The notes: generated by a model from the sequence alone, not told the origin. A stretch of DNA of 64,000 bases from UBA2233 sp002347965 [NCBI: Nitrospirae bacterium UBA2233] (GCA_002347965.1 DDYN01000057.1:1-64000); one strand, 5' to 3'. Counted from the stretch's first letter, positions 17,753 through 26,916 are shown. Made by a program: numbers and translations.

Positions 17753-20700
17753 GTGCTCATACAAAACGTAAGGTCGTCCGGGCAAAACGGAAACGACCTG
17801 ATGTCTAGGCTTACCTCTAACGCGCTGAAAGTTTTAGAAAAACGCTACCTGAAAAAAGACGAAACAGGAAACGTTGTCGAGACACCATCCGAGCTCTTCG
17901 GGCGCGTGGCCGGAGCGATCGCCCAAGCCGAGGAGATATACGGGAAAGACCCGGGGGATGCCTATCCAAGGTTCCTCGAACTCCTGACATCGCTTGATTT
18001 TCTCCCGAATTCGCCCACGCTGATGAACGCGGGCAGGCCTTTGGGCCAACTTAGCGCCTGCTTCGTCCTCCCCGTGGAAGACTCGCTGAACGGCATCTTC
18101 GAGACGGTGAAGCACGCCGCCCTGATCCACAAATCCGGCGGCGGCTGCATTGCCGGCGATGCTAGGGTCTGGAGCACGTTTTGTGGGCTGGAGCCTATCG
18201 AAGTGCTGTTCCATCGGACCACGGCGGACGGCCGCCCGGGCATCCGTCGCGGTTTTGGCGTCGCTTATGACGTGAACGACCTCAACATTCAGACCGCGGC
18301 CATGGACCCCGCCACTGGGTCCATGGGGTTGCGCAAGGTTACCCATGTCTGGAAGTTTGATGTCCCGGCTGCAGATCAAATGACGGTCCGAACGCGCGAG
18401 GGCACGGTCATCCAGACTAGCGCCTGGCATCCGTTCATGGTGCTGCGGGATACTGGCTTTGCCGAAGTCCGCGCTGATGAGCTCGCGCGAGGGGACGTGA
18501 TCCTCGGACCGGACCGCCCGGATTCCTACTGGCCATGGTCTGAGTACCGTACGGCAGGCACTCTGACGATCGACCCCTGGATGGGCTGGCTCATCGGCTT
18601 TACCTTGGGCGACGGGTCGTTTGACTACGTGCCCTCTCTGAGGCAGTACAGGGTGCGTTGGTTCTCCGGCACCCGCGACGTGCTGGAGCGCGTGCAAGAG
18701 GTCCTGGCCTCGAGGGACATTCACGTCGCCATCCAGCGGGACAACCGGAGCACAGAAAGCTTTTTGCTGACTACCCTGTCTCAGCGGTTCGTGCATGACC
18801 TGCTGGAAGCCTGCGGGCTCGGCGCAATCGGCGTCAAGGAGGACCACATCCGGGTTCCAGAGGCTATCGCCAAGTCGCCCCTGCCGGTCGTGCGCGCGTT
18901 CCTTGCCGGGCTTCTGGACAGCGACGGCTACGTCGCCAAGGATGGCAGTCCGTCCTACTCCACGATTTCGGAAGAGTTTGCCCAGGACTTGGCCGCGCTT
19001 GCCGCCCTGATGGGCTACCGTCCCACGGTATCCAAGGAGAACCCGCGGGGTAGGGGAAAGCGGGCGGTGTTCAACGTGCAGGTCTGTCCCCTGCCCCAAG
19101 TCCTGCAACTCGCCGACGACCTGCAAGTCTACCTGGCCAACCGCTTCCGGCTCGCCCGGCTCTCCACGGAGAGCACAAGAGAAACCGCGCTGCGACTCCC
19201 GTTACGGGCCTGGCGTGACCGGATGGCGGAGCTGGGGCTGGTCCGGCTAAGGGGTGATAAGTCAACCGGACCCGGATCCTGCGCCGTAGAGCTTAAGCGA
19301 TGGTCCTGCAACGCCAATCATCGCTGCCGCCGCGATGACCTGCGCACCATTGCCTCGCAGGTGCGGCTCCAAGACCCGGACCTGGCAGCGCTCATGGAGC
19401 GTGTCGCGGCACGCGGCCAGGAAATTGCTCGTGTAGGGCGGGCGACAACGCCCAAGCCCTACTACGACCTTTCCGTGGAGGGTTGGAACACGTACGCTGC
19501 CGGACAGTCTGGCCTAGCCATGGTCCACAATACCGGGTTCTCCTTCTCGCGCCTAAGGCCCGAAGGAGACCTCGTCCACTCGACCAAGGGGGTGTCCTCC
19601 GGCCCGGTCTCGTTCATGGGCGTGTTCGATGCCGCGACCGACACGATCAAGCAAGGGGGGACAAGGCGCGGTGCGAATATGGGGATACTTAGGGTCGACC
19701 ACCCCGACATCGAAGCGTTCATTGTCTGCAAGCGCGACGGCAAGCGGTTTCAGAATTTCAACATTTCCGTAGCCATCACGGATGCGTTCATGGGGGCACT
19801 CGAGACGGGTGCCGAGTACGCGCTGATCAACCCCAGGGACGGCAGCGTCGTCCGGATGGAGAGTGCCAGGCGTATCTTCGAGCTTATCGTCGAGAACGCC
19901 TGGGCTACGGGAGACCCGGGCATCGTTTTTATAGATAGGGTAAACGCCAAAAACCCGACGCCCCATGCGGGCCAAATCGAGAGCTGCAACCCCTGCGGCG
20001 AGCAGTTCCTTTTGCCCTACGAGTCCTGCAACTTGGGCTCGATCAACCTCTCCAACTTTGTCAAGGACGGCCGGATTGACTTCGGTAGGCTCCAGGGGGC
20101 CGTAGGGACCGCTGTCCATTTTCTGGACAACGTGATTGACATGAACCGCTACCCGCTGGAGGAGATTTCCAGGGTAACGCTCGCGAACCGCAAGGTCGGG
20201 CTCGGTGTGATGGGGTTCGCCGACATGCTGATCCTTCTTGGCGTGCCCTACGACTCCCGGAGGGCGCTCGAGATCGCCGGCGAGGTGATGGGCTTTATCC
20301 ACGAGGAGGCCGTCTTGGCATCCCGAAAGCTTGCCAAAGATCGAGGGCCTTTCCCCAACTTTGAAGGGAGCGTTTACAGCATCCCCCAGCGCAACGCGAT
20401 GGTTACGACCGTCGCGCCGACGGGGACGATCAGCATCATCGCGGGGTGTTCTTCCGGAATCGAGCCTCTGTTCGCCGTCAGCTACGTTCGGAACGTGCTT
20501 GACGGCCATAGGCTGATCGAAGTGCACCCGGAGTTTGCGCGGATCGCCAAAGAGCGTGGGTTTTACTCCGAAGCGCTCATGGAGAGGATCGCGTTCGAGG
20601 GTAGCGTTGCGCACGTCGAGGAGGTTCCAGAAGACGTGCGAGGGCTGTTCGTGTGCGCCCACGACATTCCATCGGAACAGCATGTAAGGATGCAGGCGGC

Positions 20701-21367
20701 CTTCCAGGCGCACGTGGACAACGCCATCTCCAAAACGGTGAACTTTCCGTTCGAAGCGCCGCCGGAAGCCGTCGAAAAGGTCTACCTTTTGGCCTGGGAA
20801 CAGGGCTGCAAGGGGGTAACGATCTACAGGGACGGCTCTAGGGAAGCCCAGGTGCTAGAGACGGGTAAGACGCGGGTTGTACGAGAGGGCGGGCAAGCGC
20901 CGCTAGTCCAAGCCAGACCAGCCAAGCGCAAGCGCCCCAAGGTCCTCAATGGGACGACGATCCAGATGGATACGGGCTGCGGACCGATGTACGTGACGAT
21001 CAACGAGGACGAGCGGGGGCTATTCGAGCTGTTCAACACGATCGGAAAGGCGGGTGGCTGCGCGGCATCACAGTCCGAGGCGATCGGCCGTCTGGTATCG
21101 CTCGCCTGGCGGAGCGGGATTCCTGCGGAAGAAACCACCAAGCAGCTTATCGGAATCCGCTGCCACAAGCCCGTCGGGTTTGGGGACAATCAGATTACCT
21201 CGTGCGCCGATGCTATCGCGAAGGCCGTTCTTACGCACTTGGGGGAAGACAAACACAAATATCAAGACCCTCCATCCTACGGTGCCTGCCCCGAGTGCGG
21301 AGGTACGCTCGAGCCAAAAGAGGGCTGCGCGACTTGCAAAGAGTGTGGATATTCTGAGTGCGAATAG
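17753..21367 (+). CDS. nrdJ: B12-dependent (class II) ribonucleotide reductase with intein
   Basis: Makes deoxyribonucleotides from ribonucleotides using adenosylcobalamin. The precursor is 1204 residues, and removal of a 462-residue intein leaves a 742-residue enzyme. Extein motifs: HKSGGG joined to TGFSFSRLRP, the active-site block ESCNPCGEQFLLPYESCNLG, PTGTISIIAGCSSGIEP, and a C-terminal zinc finger CPECGG/CKECGY expected to take part in re-reduction. I start it at the GTG at 17753, which has AGGGAG 6 bases upstream; the ATG at 17801 is the alternative. The frame is open further upstream into the HAD gene, but that part is not coding for this protein. A strong hairpin follows the stop. Confidence 0.93.
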   Translation: MLIQNVRSSGQNGNDLMSRLTSNALKVLEKRYLKKDETGNVVETPSELFGRVAGAIAQAEEIYGKDPGDAYPRFLELLTSLDFLPNSPTLMNAGRPLGQLSACFVLPVEDSLNGIFETVKHAALIHKSGGGCIAGDARVWSTFCGLEPIEVLFHRTTADGRPGIRRGFGVAYDVNDLNIQTAAMDPATGSMGLRKVTHVWKFDVPAADQMTVRTREGTVIQTSAWHPFMVLRDTGFAEVRADELARGDVILGPDRPDSYWPWSEYRTAGTLTIDPWMGWLIGFTLGDGSFDYVPSLRQYRVRWFSGTRDVLERVQEVLASRDIHVAIQRDNRSTESFLLTTLSQRFVHDLLEACGLGAIGVKEDHIRVPEAIAKSPLPVVRAFLAGLLDSDGYVAKDGSPSYSTISEEFAQDLAALAALMGYRPTVSKENPRGRGKRAVFNVQVCPLPQVLQLADDLQVYLANRFRLARLSTESTRETALRLPLRAWRDRMAELGLVRLRGDKSTGPGSCAVELKRWSCNANHRCRRDDLRTIASQVRLQDPDLAALMERVAARGQEIARVGRATTPKPYYDLSVEGWNTYAAGQSGLAMVHNTGFSFSRLRPEGDLVHSTKGVSSGPVSFMGVFDAATDTIKQGGTRRGANMGILRVDHPDIEAFIVCKRDGKRFQNFNISVAITDAFMGALETGAEYALINPRDGSVVRMESARRIFELIVENAWATGDPGIVFIDRVNAKNPTPHAGQIESCNPCGEQFLLPYESCNLGSINLSNFVKDGRIDFGRLQGAVGTAVHFLDNVIDMNRYPLEEISRVTLANRKVGLGVMGFADMLILLGVPYDSRRALEIAGEVMGFIHEEAVLASRKLAKDRGPFPNFEGSVYSIPQRNAMVTTVAPTGTISIIAGCSSGIEPLFAVSYVRNVLDGHRLIEVHPEFARIAKERGFYSEALMERIAFEGSVAHVEEVPEDVRGLFVCAHDIPSEQHVRMQAAFQAHVDNAISKTVNFPFEAPPEAVEKVYLLAWEQGCKGVTIYRDGSREAQVLETGKTRVVREGGQAPLVQARPAKRKRPKVLNGTTIQMDTGCGPMYVTINEDERGLFELFNTIGKAGGCAASQSEAIGRLVSLAWRSGIPAEETTKQLIGIRCHKPVGFGDNQITSCADAIAKAVLTHLGEDKHKYQDPPSYGACPECGGTLEPKEGCATCKECGYSECE
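18146..19531 (+). mobile_element. Intein with LAGLIDADG homing endonuclease in nrdJ
   Basis: A 462-residue intein inserted after HKSGGG. It starts with Cys1 (CIAGDARV, block A), has the block B TSAWH with His95, two LAGLIDADG motifs (LIGFTLGDG near residue 148 and FLAGLLDSDG at 252), and ends YAAGQSGLAMVHN with the terminal Asn; the first C-extein residue is Thr. All residues for splicing are present, and both endonuclease motifs retain the acidic residue, so it may be a full homing element. Inteins are frequent in RNR genes, typically in active-site motifs as here. Confidence 0.92.
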
Positions 21368-21384
21368 GAAGGCCCAAAAAAGGA

Positions 21385-21417
21385 ACCCCCCGGGAGTCGA
21401 CGACTTCCTCGGGGGGT
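21385..21417. terminator. Bidirectional terminator between nrdJ and the cytochrome genes
   Basis: A GC-rich hairpin (ACCCCCCGGGAGTCG paired with CGACTTCCTCGGGGGGT). On the minus strand it is followed by TTCCTTTTTTT, giving an intrinsic terminator for the cytochrome genes. On the plus strand it follows nrdJ directly. Confidence 0.75.
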
Positions 21418-21431
21418 GGGTTACTTCGTCG

Positions 21432-21728
21432 TTAGCGGGAGCGTGAGAGCGAAACGACGTAGTTCGAGACAAGCTCGAGTTCGGTGTCGCTCAACTCGGG
21501 AGCGATCGGGCAACGGTCCATCGCTCTAGCAAACGACGTCCATGTTTTGTAGTGGTTGATGGGTGGAGCTTGTGAATCCCCGGTACCATCAGTCTTATGG
21601 CAGCTTGTACAACGCCGCTCGTAGAACTCTTTGCTCACGACGGAGGAACCCTGGGCATAGGCGAAGCAGGCGCTTAAGAATACACATCCCCATATTACTA
21701 AGGCGCTTATCCTACGTAGCCCCTCCAT
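21432..21728 (-). CDS. Small periplasmic c-type cytochrome (third of three)
   Basis: 98 residues with a signal peptide ending near ACFAYAQG and one heme-attachment site CTSCH (RRCTSCHKTDGTG). It lacks the extended Met-ligand loop typical of larger cytochromes; PIAPELSD is the distal part. It would carry electrons in the periplasm. It is the last of three tandem single-heme genes on this strand, ending at a strong terminator. It is the most diverged of the three. Confidence 0.85.
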   Translation of the reverse strand: MEGLRRISALVIWGCVFLSACFAYAQGSSVVSKEFYERRCTSCHKTDGTGDSQAPPINHYKTWTSFARAMDRCPIAPELSDTELELVSNYVVSLSRSR

Positions 21729-21755
21729 GCGTAGCCCCCCATGGAATTTTTGCCT

Positions 21756-22079
21756 TTATTTTTTTAGCGTGACAATGTAGGATGCCAACGCTTCGAAGTC
21801 TGCATCCGACTTGCCTTTTGCGTAAGGCTCCATGATGGCCTTCAAATCGCCGCCTTTGCCTTCACGGTAGTCTTTGAGCTTTTGGACCACCTGCTCTTTT
21901 GAAAGGGAAGCAAGGGGCGGGTAGATACCTTGGCCTTTAGCGTTCTGCTGATGGCAGGCGGCGCACTCCTTTGAGTAAAGTTCCTTCCCCGTGTTGCCGG
22001 CGGCAAAGAGCGAAGACGCCCCAAAAACCCCCAAAAAACAAGCACTCCACAGAGCCCTTCTTGGAAAGTCCCTAGACAT
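21756..22079 (-). CDS. Small periplasmic c-type cytochrome (second of three)
   Basis: 107 residues with a signal peptide (LWSACFLGVFGASSLFAAG) and the heme site CAACH in LYSKECAACHQQNAKGQG. The remainder (IYPPLASLSKEQVV, then a Met in IMEPYAKGKSD as the likely distal heme ligand) matches the class I cytochrome c fold. It is closely similar to the next gene upstream, so the two are probably a recent tandem duplication. Redox partner unknown; the divergently placed sulfite reductase is a cytoplasmic-type enzyme and not an obvious partner. Confidence 0.9.
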   Translation of the reverse strand: MSRDFPRRALWSACFLGVFGASSLFAAGNTGKELYSKECAACHQQNAKGQGIYPPLASLSKEQVVQKLKDYREGKGGDLKAIMEPYAKGKSDADFEALASYIVTLKK

Positions 22080-22091
22080 GCCAACTCTCCG

Positions 22092-22421
22092 CTATTTTTT
22101 TAGCGTTGCCATGTATGCGGCAAGGGCCTCGAGCTGTTGGTCTGTCTTGCCTTTGACGAACGGCACCATAACCGATTTCATGCTTCCGCCGTAGGTGCCG
22201 TCCCTGTAGCCTTTGAGCATTTCCAGGCCTTTTTCTTTGGAGAGGTTGTTGACGGCGGGGTAGATCCCCGAGCCAGCCCCGTTAGCCATGTGACAGCTTG
22301 CGCATTCTTGCTCGTACATCTTTTTGCCTTCTGCAACCGGGTCTTGAGCAATTGCCAATCCAGTAAGAGAGAGGGTGTAAAGCGCGGTTAAGCCCGCAAG
22401 CCCTACAGCTGCCTTTTTCAT
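22092..22421 (-). CDS. Small periplasmic c-type cytochrome (first of three)
   Basis: 109 residues: signal peptide MKKAAVGLAGLTALYTLSLT, heme site CASCH (QECASCHMANGAGSG), then IYPAVNNLSKEKGLEM and the Met-containing VMVPFVKGKTD as the distal ligand region. It lies 12 bases upstream of its paralogue and is first in the three-gene unit. The ribosome site AGGAGGAG precedes the ATG. A role as soluble electron carrier is inferred from the family. Confidence 0.9.
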   Translation of the reverse strand: MKKAAVGLAGLTALYTLSLTGLAIAQDPVAEGKKMYEQECASCHMANGAGSGIYPAVNNLSKEKGLEMLKGYRDGTYGGSMKSVMVPFVKGKTDQQLEALAAYMATLKK

Positions 22422-22499
22422 GCCGTCTCCTCCTTTTAGGTTTATCGGTCCACGTACGCAAAAAACTCGCTGCCATTATACTACGGCCAGGCGTGTCCT

Positions 22500-22721
22500 T
22501 CAAGCATGCCAATCGTGCGTTATCGCTCGGAAGCGATCGGGGGTTAGTCCCCATCCTCCGCCACCCGAGGCATCGGCAAACCCGGCTAGCAACCCGAGCG
22601 GCACAAGGAAGCATCGGATAGGTTTGTCGCCGCCCGGCAGCGTGGAAACCCGGCGTGGAACGAGAAACTGGACAAAAAGGTATCCGCCCGAAAAAATAAG
22701 AGCAGGGCCGTAAAGGGCCAT
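22500..22721 (-). pseudogene. Fragment resembling a TauE/SafE sulfite exporter
   Basis: A 73-codon frame with a hydrophobic start (GPALIFSGGYLFVQFL) and then LVPLGLLAGFADASGGGGWG, which resembles the repeat signature of TauE/SafE-type exporters (AGFxDAxGGGGWG). The match ends abruptly and the frame closes soon after. If correct it is the relic of a sulfite exporter next to the sulfite reductase gene. The rest of 22422-22871 contains only the probable cysI promoter region (TATAAT at 22744) and nothing else recognisable. Confidence 0.35.
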
Positions 22722-22871
22722 TCTTCCAGAGTGCGATCTATTTTATAATTTACAGGTAAACGGCCAAGGGCTTGTGTCAACGTGCCTAAGGGTGGTTTCA
22801 TGATAAGAAAGGCTCTTTTTATGACGCAACCGAACGGCGTGATCCCGTGATCCAAAGGAGAGACAAAGCCC

Positions 22872-24560
22872 ATGCGCAAAGATTCTGATCTTTCAAAAAT
22901 CGAGGAGATTAAGAAAAACAGCTCCTACCTCCGACAACCCCTTTTTGAGGAGTTAGAAAACCACGAAGAGGCTTTCTCGGACGAGGGCGCCCAGGTTATC
23001 AAGTTTCACGGGGTTTACCAGCAAGATGACAGGGACCAAAGGAAGTCAAGGAGGAGCGAGGGCTTGGAACCGGCCTACCGGTTCATGGTCCGAGTAGGTT
23101 CGGCGGGCGGGGCTTACACGGCCGAGCAGCTCCTTGCCATGTTTAAGTTTGCCGATGCCTACGGAAACAAAACGCTTAGGCTTGCCTCCAGGCAAAGCGT
23201 CCAACTCCACGGTGTCCTCAAACAAGGCTTGAAGCCGCTCATATCTGGGATTATCCGACACCTCTTGAACACATACGGCAGATGCGGCGACGTCCTAAGG
23301 AACGTGACGCTCTGCCCCGCGCCGCCAGGAGCAGTCCTTGCGCAAACCTTGATAGAGACAGCCAAGGAGATTGAGGCCTTCTTTAAGCCAAAATCCAACG
23401 CCTACCTTGAAGTTTGGCTGGACGGCAAGCTAGCGGCGAGCACGGAGGGCGAGGAAGAGCCCCTCTACGGCAGGACTTACCTCCCCCGTAAGTTTAAGAT
23501 CGGCATCGCTTCGCCTTTTGACAACTGCATCGACGTCTATGCGAACGACATCGGCATCGTTCCTGTCGAGAACGGCCGGCTAGAAGGGTTTGTTCTTTTG
23601 GCGGGAGGCGGAATCGCCTTTAGCCATGGTGAGCGCACCACCTACCCCAGGCTTGCAGAACCGCTGGGGTTCGTCGTGCCGGATGACCTGCTTGCCACGC
23701 TCGAGGCTATCTTCACAATCCAGCGGGATTTTGGCGACAGGTCCAAGCGAAGTCATGCAAGAATGAAGTACACGCTCGATCGCCTTGGACTTTTGGGGTT
23801 CAAAGATGAGCTCGAAAGAAGGCTTGGCAAGCCTGTTGCCCCGGCGCGTAAGCCTATCTGGAAGACTTCTCATGACCATCTGGGCTGGCAAACGCTCGAA
23901 GACGGAAGGCTCATGCTTGGGCTCCCCATCCCATCGGGAAGGGTTCAGGATGCGCCAGAACATCGCTACAAAAGCGCCGTCCTGGCGCTGCTCGAGGCCT
24001 TCCGGCCGGATGTCCGGGCCACTCCGCAGCAAAACATGCTGTTTGTTGGCCTCCTGCCAGGAGACAGGCGTAAGGTCGAGGAGTGTCTAAGCGATTTCGG
24101 GGTGCCCATGGCCGAAAGTCTCAAGCCCTTCGAGCGCACCGCGATGGCCTGCCCCGCTCTTCCAACCTGTGGGCTCGCGATTGCCGAGGCCGAACGGGCC
24201 TTTCCCGGCCTTCTAGAAGAGCTGCTAGCGGTGCTGGAAGAGTTCGGGCTTCAAGACGAGCCGCTAGCCGTAAGAATGACGGGCTGCCCGAACAACTGCG
24301 TAAGGCCGCTTTTGGCGGAGATAGGAATCATAGGCAGGGGCCTTGATTCCTACAACATCTACCTTGGCGCCAGTCATCTCGGAACGCGCTTAGGGGCACT
24401 TTTTGCGGAAAAGGTGCCGAAGAAAGAGGTCGTGGAGACTCTAAGGCCCGTGCTCTACCTCTGGAGCCGGACTAAGCTCGAAGGCGAGCGCTTTGGCGAC
24501 TTCTACAACCGCGTCGGGCTGATCCCTCTTCGAAACCTTGCCGTCCGGGAAATAGTTTAG
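22872..24560 (+). CDS. cysI: Siroheme sulfite (or nitrite) reductase, hemoprotein subunit
   Basis: A 562-residue siroheme/[4Fe-4S] reductase for six-electron reduction of sulfite to sulfide (or nitrite to ammonia). It has two ferredoxin-like half-domains and the cluster ligands CPALPTC and GCPNNC near residues 425-475. The sequence around the active site (RMTGCPNNCVRPLLAEIGII) is nearer to assimilatory sulfite reductases than to ferredoxin-nitrite reductases. AAAGGAGA precedes the ATG. No flavoprotein subunit gene is adjacent, so the donor may be ferredoxin. The last 4 bases overlap the convergent M2 peptidase gene. Confidence 0.85.
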   Translation: MRKDSDLSKIEEIKKNSSYLRQPLFEELENHEEAFSDEGAQVIKFHGVYQQDDRDQRKSRRSEGLEPAYRFMVRVGSAGGAYTAEQLLAMFKFADAYGNKTLRLASRQSVQLHGVLKQGLKPLISGIIRHLLNTYGRCGDVLRNVTLCPAPPGAVLAQTLIETAKEIEAFFKPKSNAYLEVWLDGKLAASTEGEEEPLYGRTYLPRKFKIGIASPFDNCIDVYANDIGIVPVENGRLEGFVLLAGGGIAFSHGERTTYPRLAEPLGFVVPDDLLATLEAIFTIQRDFGDRSKRSHARMKYTLDRLGLLGFKDELERRLGKPVAPARKPIWKTSHDHLGWQTLEDGRLMLGLPIPSGRVQDAPEHRYKSAVLALLEAFRPDVRATPQQNMLFVGLLPGDRRKVEECLSDFGVPMAESLKPFERTAMACPALPTCGLAIAEAERAFPGLLEELLAVLEEFGLQDEPLAVRMTGCPNNCVRPLLAEIGIIGRGLDSYNIYLGASHLGTRLGALFAEKVPKKEVVETLRPVLYLWSRTKLEGERFGDFYNRVGLIPLRNLAVREIV

Positions 24561-26272
24561 CGCGCCTGCTGGGACGTCTGCGCAAACTGCCGGGCGAAAA
24601 ATTCTGGGGTTAAGGGCTGGCCTGTCGCTTGCTTAATCAATTCGTCCCAGCGGTACCTGGCGCCGTGCCTAAATATCTTTTCGATCAAAAACCCCTTAAG
24701 CCTCGGGTCGGCCACGAGTGAGGGCTCGGCATCCGGGTTGGCTCCTAAAACATCGCTCAGTACCGTGGCGTAGAGCTGGCTGGCCAAAAGCTCGCCCAGC
24801 AGGTAGTTGTGGTAGTACGCGGGCGAGGAGCTGAAGTGGATCTTGGCCGCCCAGTCGGGGTTCTTGCGCTTTGGTGGCTTGAGGCCTTGGTATTCATGGA
24901 CGAGCCGCCACCAAAGGGCGTCTAAGTCTTGGTCGGGGTCTTCGTACAGTTGGCGCTCGAAGCGGGCCATGACCATGTCCCAGCGGGCAAAAACAAGCTC
25001 GTCCGCACGAAGCGAGACCTTGAGGCTGGGGGCAAGCCTTTTTGCCCCGCTCGGGTCAAGAAGGCCCATGTCCAAAAGCCAGGCGGCAGACTTGGGAAGC
25101 CGTTCAAAGAACATGGCGATCGCCTCGGTCACGAACGTATGGGCCGCGATACGGAGCGTGTAGGGCAGTTCCGGGTCGATGTAGCGGTCGTAGATCGCAT
25201 GGCCGAACTCGTGCAAGAGCGTGTCCATCCAGTAGGCGTCGTTCTCGACGTTCAAAAAGACCCTGATGTCGCCCAATCGGTCTATGTCGATCGTGTAGGC
25301 GTGAGGGTTCTTGCCGGGCGCAGGCGTGATCGGCTGGGATCTTGCGAGGATGTCGTAGATCGGGATTCCAAGGCTTGCGTAATAAAACTTGTTGAGTTCG
25401 ATGACGTCCTTGCCCTTGAACAGCGCCTCGGTTTCGGCGCCGAACACGTCCGGAGCGGCCTGGAAGAAGGGGTCTTGGTAGTGCCAGGGCATGAGTGCAT
25501 CCTTTTGGATGCCGTAGCGGACGGCGAGCGCTTGGTCGAGCGTTTCTTTTAGAGCCCCGTAAGGCCCGTCCGTAAGCGCCTTGAGCTCATCAAACAGCGC
25601 ATGAACCTTGCCCGCGTCCTGTTCGTCTAGTTCGAGGCTCATCGTGTAGTAATCTGGAAACCCAAGGTAGCTTGCCGCTTCGTTCCTTAGCCTGACGAGC
25701 TCCAAAAGCTCGGGGGCCACGGCCTTCCCCGCGGCCTTCTGCGCCTCGTAGGCCTTTTCCAACCGTGTGGAGTCGGTCTCTTCTTTGAGGACGCGGTTGA
25801 TCTCGTTGTTGCTGACGCGCTGCCCCTCGATTTCGTAGGGGAACGTGTTGAAGGTCTCCTCGACGCTCGCTTCCTTGCGCGTGATGCGCTCAAGGAGCTC
25901 GGGCGGGATCTGGTTTGCCAAGAAGGCGTTGTACAAAAGGGTAAGCTGCCTTGCGAGGGTCGGGTCTTGAACCTCGCCCTTGTCCTTGAACGCCTTGATG
26001 CGCCCGAATGCCTCCGGGTCGGCGTAGATGAGCCTTTCTACGAGGCTTAAGTCGGCGTAGCGGTCGTAGGCTTCCTTTTTGCCCGTCTGGGTCGCCTCAA
26101 AGTAGGAAAGCGCGGCTTGCTTGTTTAAGGGGGTAATCAGGCGGTTGTGGGCATCTAGGAAGGACTGAAAGGCCATTTCGTCGTTTTGGGTGGATGCTCC
26201 ATGAGACATGACAACTCCTCCTAGAAAAAGCGCAAAAGCAATTCTGCGAATGGTCCCTTGAACCCGCCTCAT
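24557..26272 (-). CDS. M2-family zinc metallopeptidase (ACE-like), exported
   Basis: A 571-residue dipeptidyl-carboxypeptidase-type enzyme. The zinc motif HEFGH is near residue 370, with the third ligand Glu in FVTEAIAMFFERL about 35 residues later, the spacing of M2 peptidases. I start at the ATG at 26272, giving MRRVQGTIRRIAFALFLGGV as a signal peptide; the longer open frame to 26365 lacks support. It probably trims dipeptides from peptides in the periplasm. Neighbours are unrelated. Family M3 is the alternative, but the region around HEFGHAIYD is closer to bacterial M2 proteins. Confidence 0.85.
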   Translation of the reverse strand: MRRVQGTIRRIAFALFLGGVVMSHGASTQNDEMAFQSFLDAHNRLITPLNKQAALSYFEATQTGKKEAYDRYADLSLVERLIYADPEAFGRIKAFKDKGEVQDPTLARQLTLLYNAFLANQIPPELLERITRKEASVEETFNTFPYEIEGQRVSNNEINRVLKEETDSTRLEKAYEAQKAAGKAVAPELLELVRLRNEAASYLGFPDYYTMSLELDEQDAGKVHALFDELKALTDGPYGALKETLDQALAVRYGIQKDALMPWHYQDPFFQAAPDVFGAETEALFKGKDVIELNKFYYASLGIPIYDILARSQPITPAPGKNPHAYTIDIDRLGDIRVFLNVENDAYWMDTLLHEFGHAIYDRYIDPELPYTLRIAAHTFVTEAIAMFFERLPKSAAWLLDMGLLDPSGAKRLAPSLKVSLRADELVFARWDMVMARFERQLYEDPDQDLDALWWRLVHEYQGLKPPKRKNPDWAAKIHFSSSPAYYHNYLLGELLASQLYATVLSDVLGANPDAEPSLVADPRLKGFLIEKIFRHGARYRWDELIKQATGQPLTPEFFARQFAQTSQQAR

Positions 26273-26434
26273 GCAAGCCCCGCATGGATTTTTGACCCTA
26301 CAAGCATACCACGCGGCAGGCCAAGCGTTAAGGTAGGCTTTGGCCCCAACGGGCCCGGCCGGCATTCCAGGCGGAGTGCCGTAAGCCAGAACCTCGCGAC
26401 CCGCTAGGGTAAATTGAAGAGGGATGAAAACGCG

Positions 26435-26455
26435 GGCAAGCAGAAGGTGCTTGCC
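26435..26455 (-). terminator. Terminator after the DUF188 gene
   Basis: On the minus strand the 7-bp stem GGCAAGC/GCTTGCC closes a 7-base loop, followed by CGCGTTTTC. It lies 8 bases beyond the stop codon at 26463. The T-run is short, so efficiency may be modest. Confidence 0.5.
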
Positions 26456-26462
26456 GTTGAGC

Positions 26463-26912
26463 CTATACGCCGCGCTTTACGCCCTGAATTAACTGGTCGA
26501 GGTTCTGCAGGAACCGGGAGCGATCCCGCTTTTGGAAGGGCGGAGGCCCGCCGGACATGACCCCTGCCCCGCGGAGTTCGGACAAAAGGTTCCTTGTCGC
26601 CAGCATCGGCCCGATGTTGGCGTCGCTGATCACCCTGCCCGTTGGAGTGAGCACCCGTGCGCCTTTCTTGATGCACCTCGAAGCGAACTGGATGTCCGCG
26701 GTTACCACGATGTCGTTTGCAGAGGCACGTTCGGCGATCCAGTCGTCCGCGGCGTCGAATTGACCCTTGACGACGACCCATTGCGCCGCCCAATCGCCCG
26801 GAAGGTGCATCGATGCGTTGGATACGAAGGTCACCCCAAGGCTGTAGCGCTTGGCCACCTTCAGAACCTCCTGCTTTACCGGGCAGGCATCGGCATCTAC
26901 GTAGACCTGCAA
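26463..26912 (-). CDS. YaiI/YqxD family protein (DUF188)
   Basis: 149 residues, full length for the family. It begins with the characteristic YVDADACPVKQEV, has the central ANDIVVTADIQFASRC and TPTGRVISDANIG, and ends with the arginine-rich RDRSRFLQNLD. The acidic pattern suggests a PIN-like nuclease fold, but the biological role is not established. It starts 4 bases after the stop of the STAS protein gene and probably shares its transcript. Confidence 0.9.
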   Translation of the reverse strand: MQVYVDADACPVKQEVLKVAKRYSLGVTFVSNASMHLPGDWAAQWVVVKGQFDAADDWIAERASANDIVVTADIQFASRCIKKGARVLTPTGRVISDANIGPMLATRNLLSELRGAGVMSGGPPPFQKRDRSRFLQNLDQLIQGVKRGV

Positions 26913-26916
26913 CTGG

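Noticed and set aside
17834-20713. Open frames of 430 and 386 codons on the minus strand
   Set aside because: Both are antisense to nrdJ and its intein, which are fully supported by motifs.
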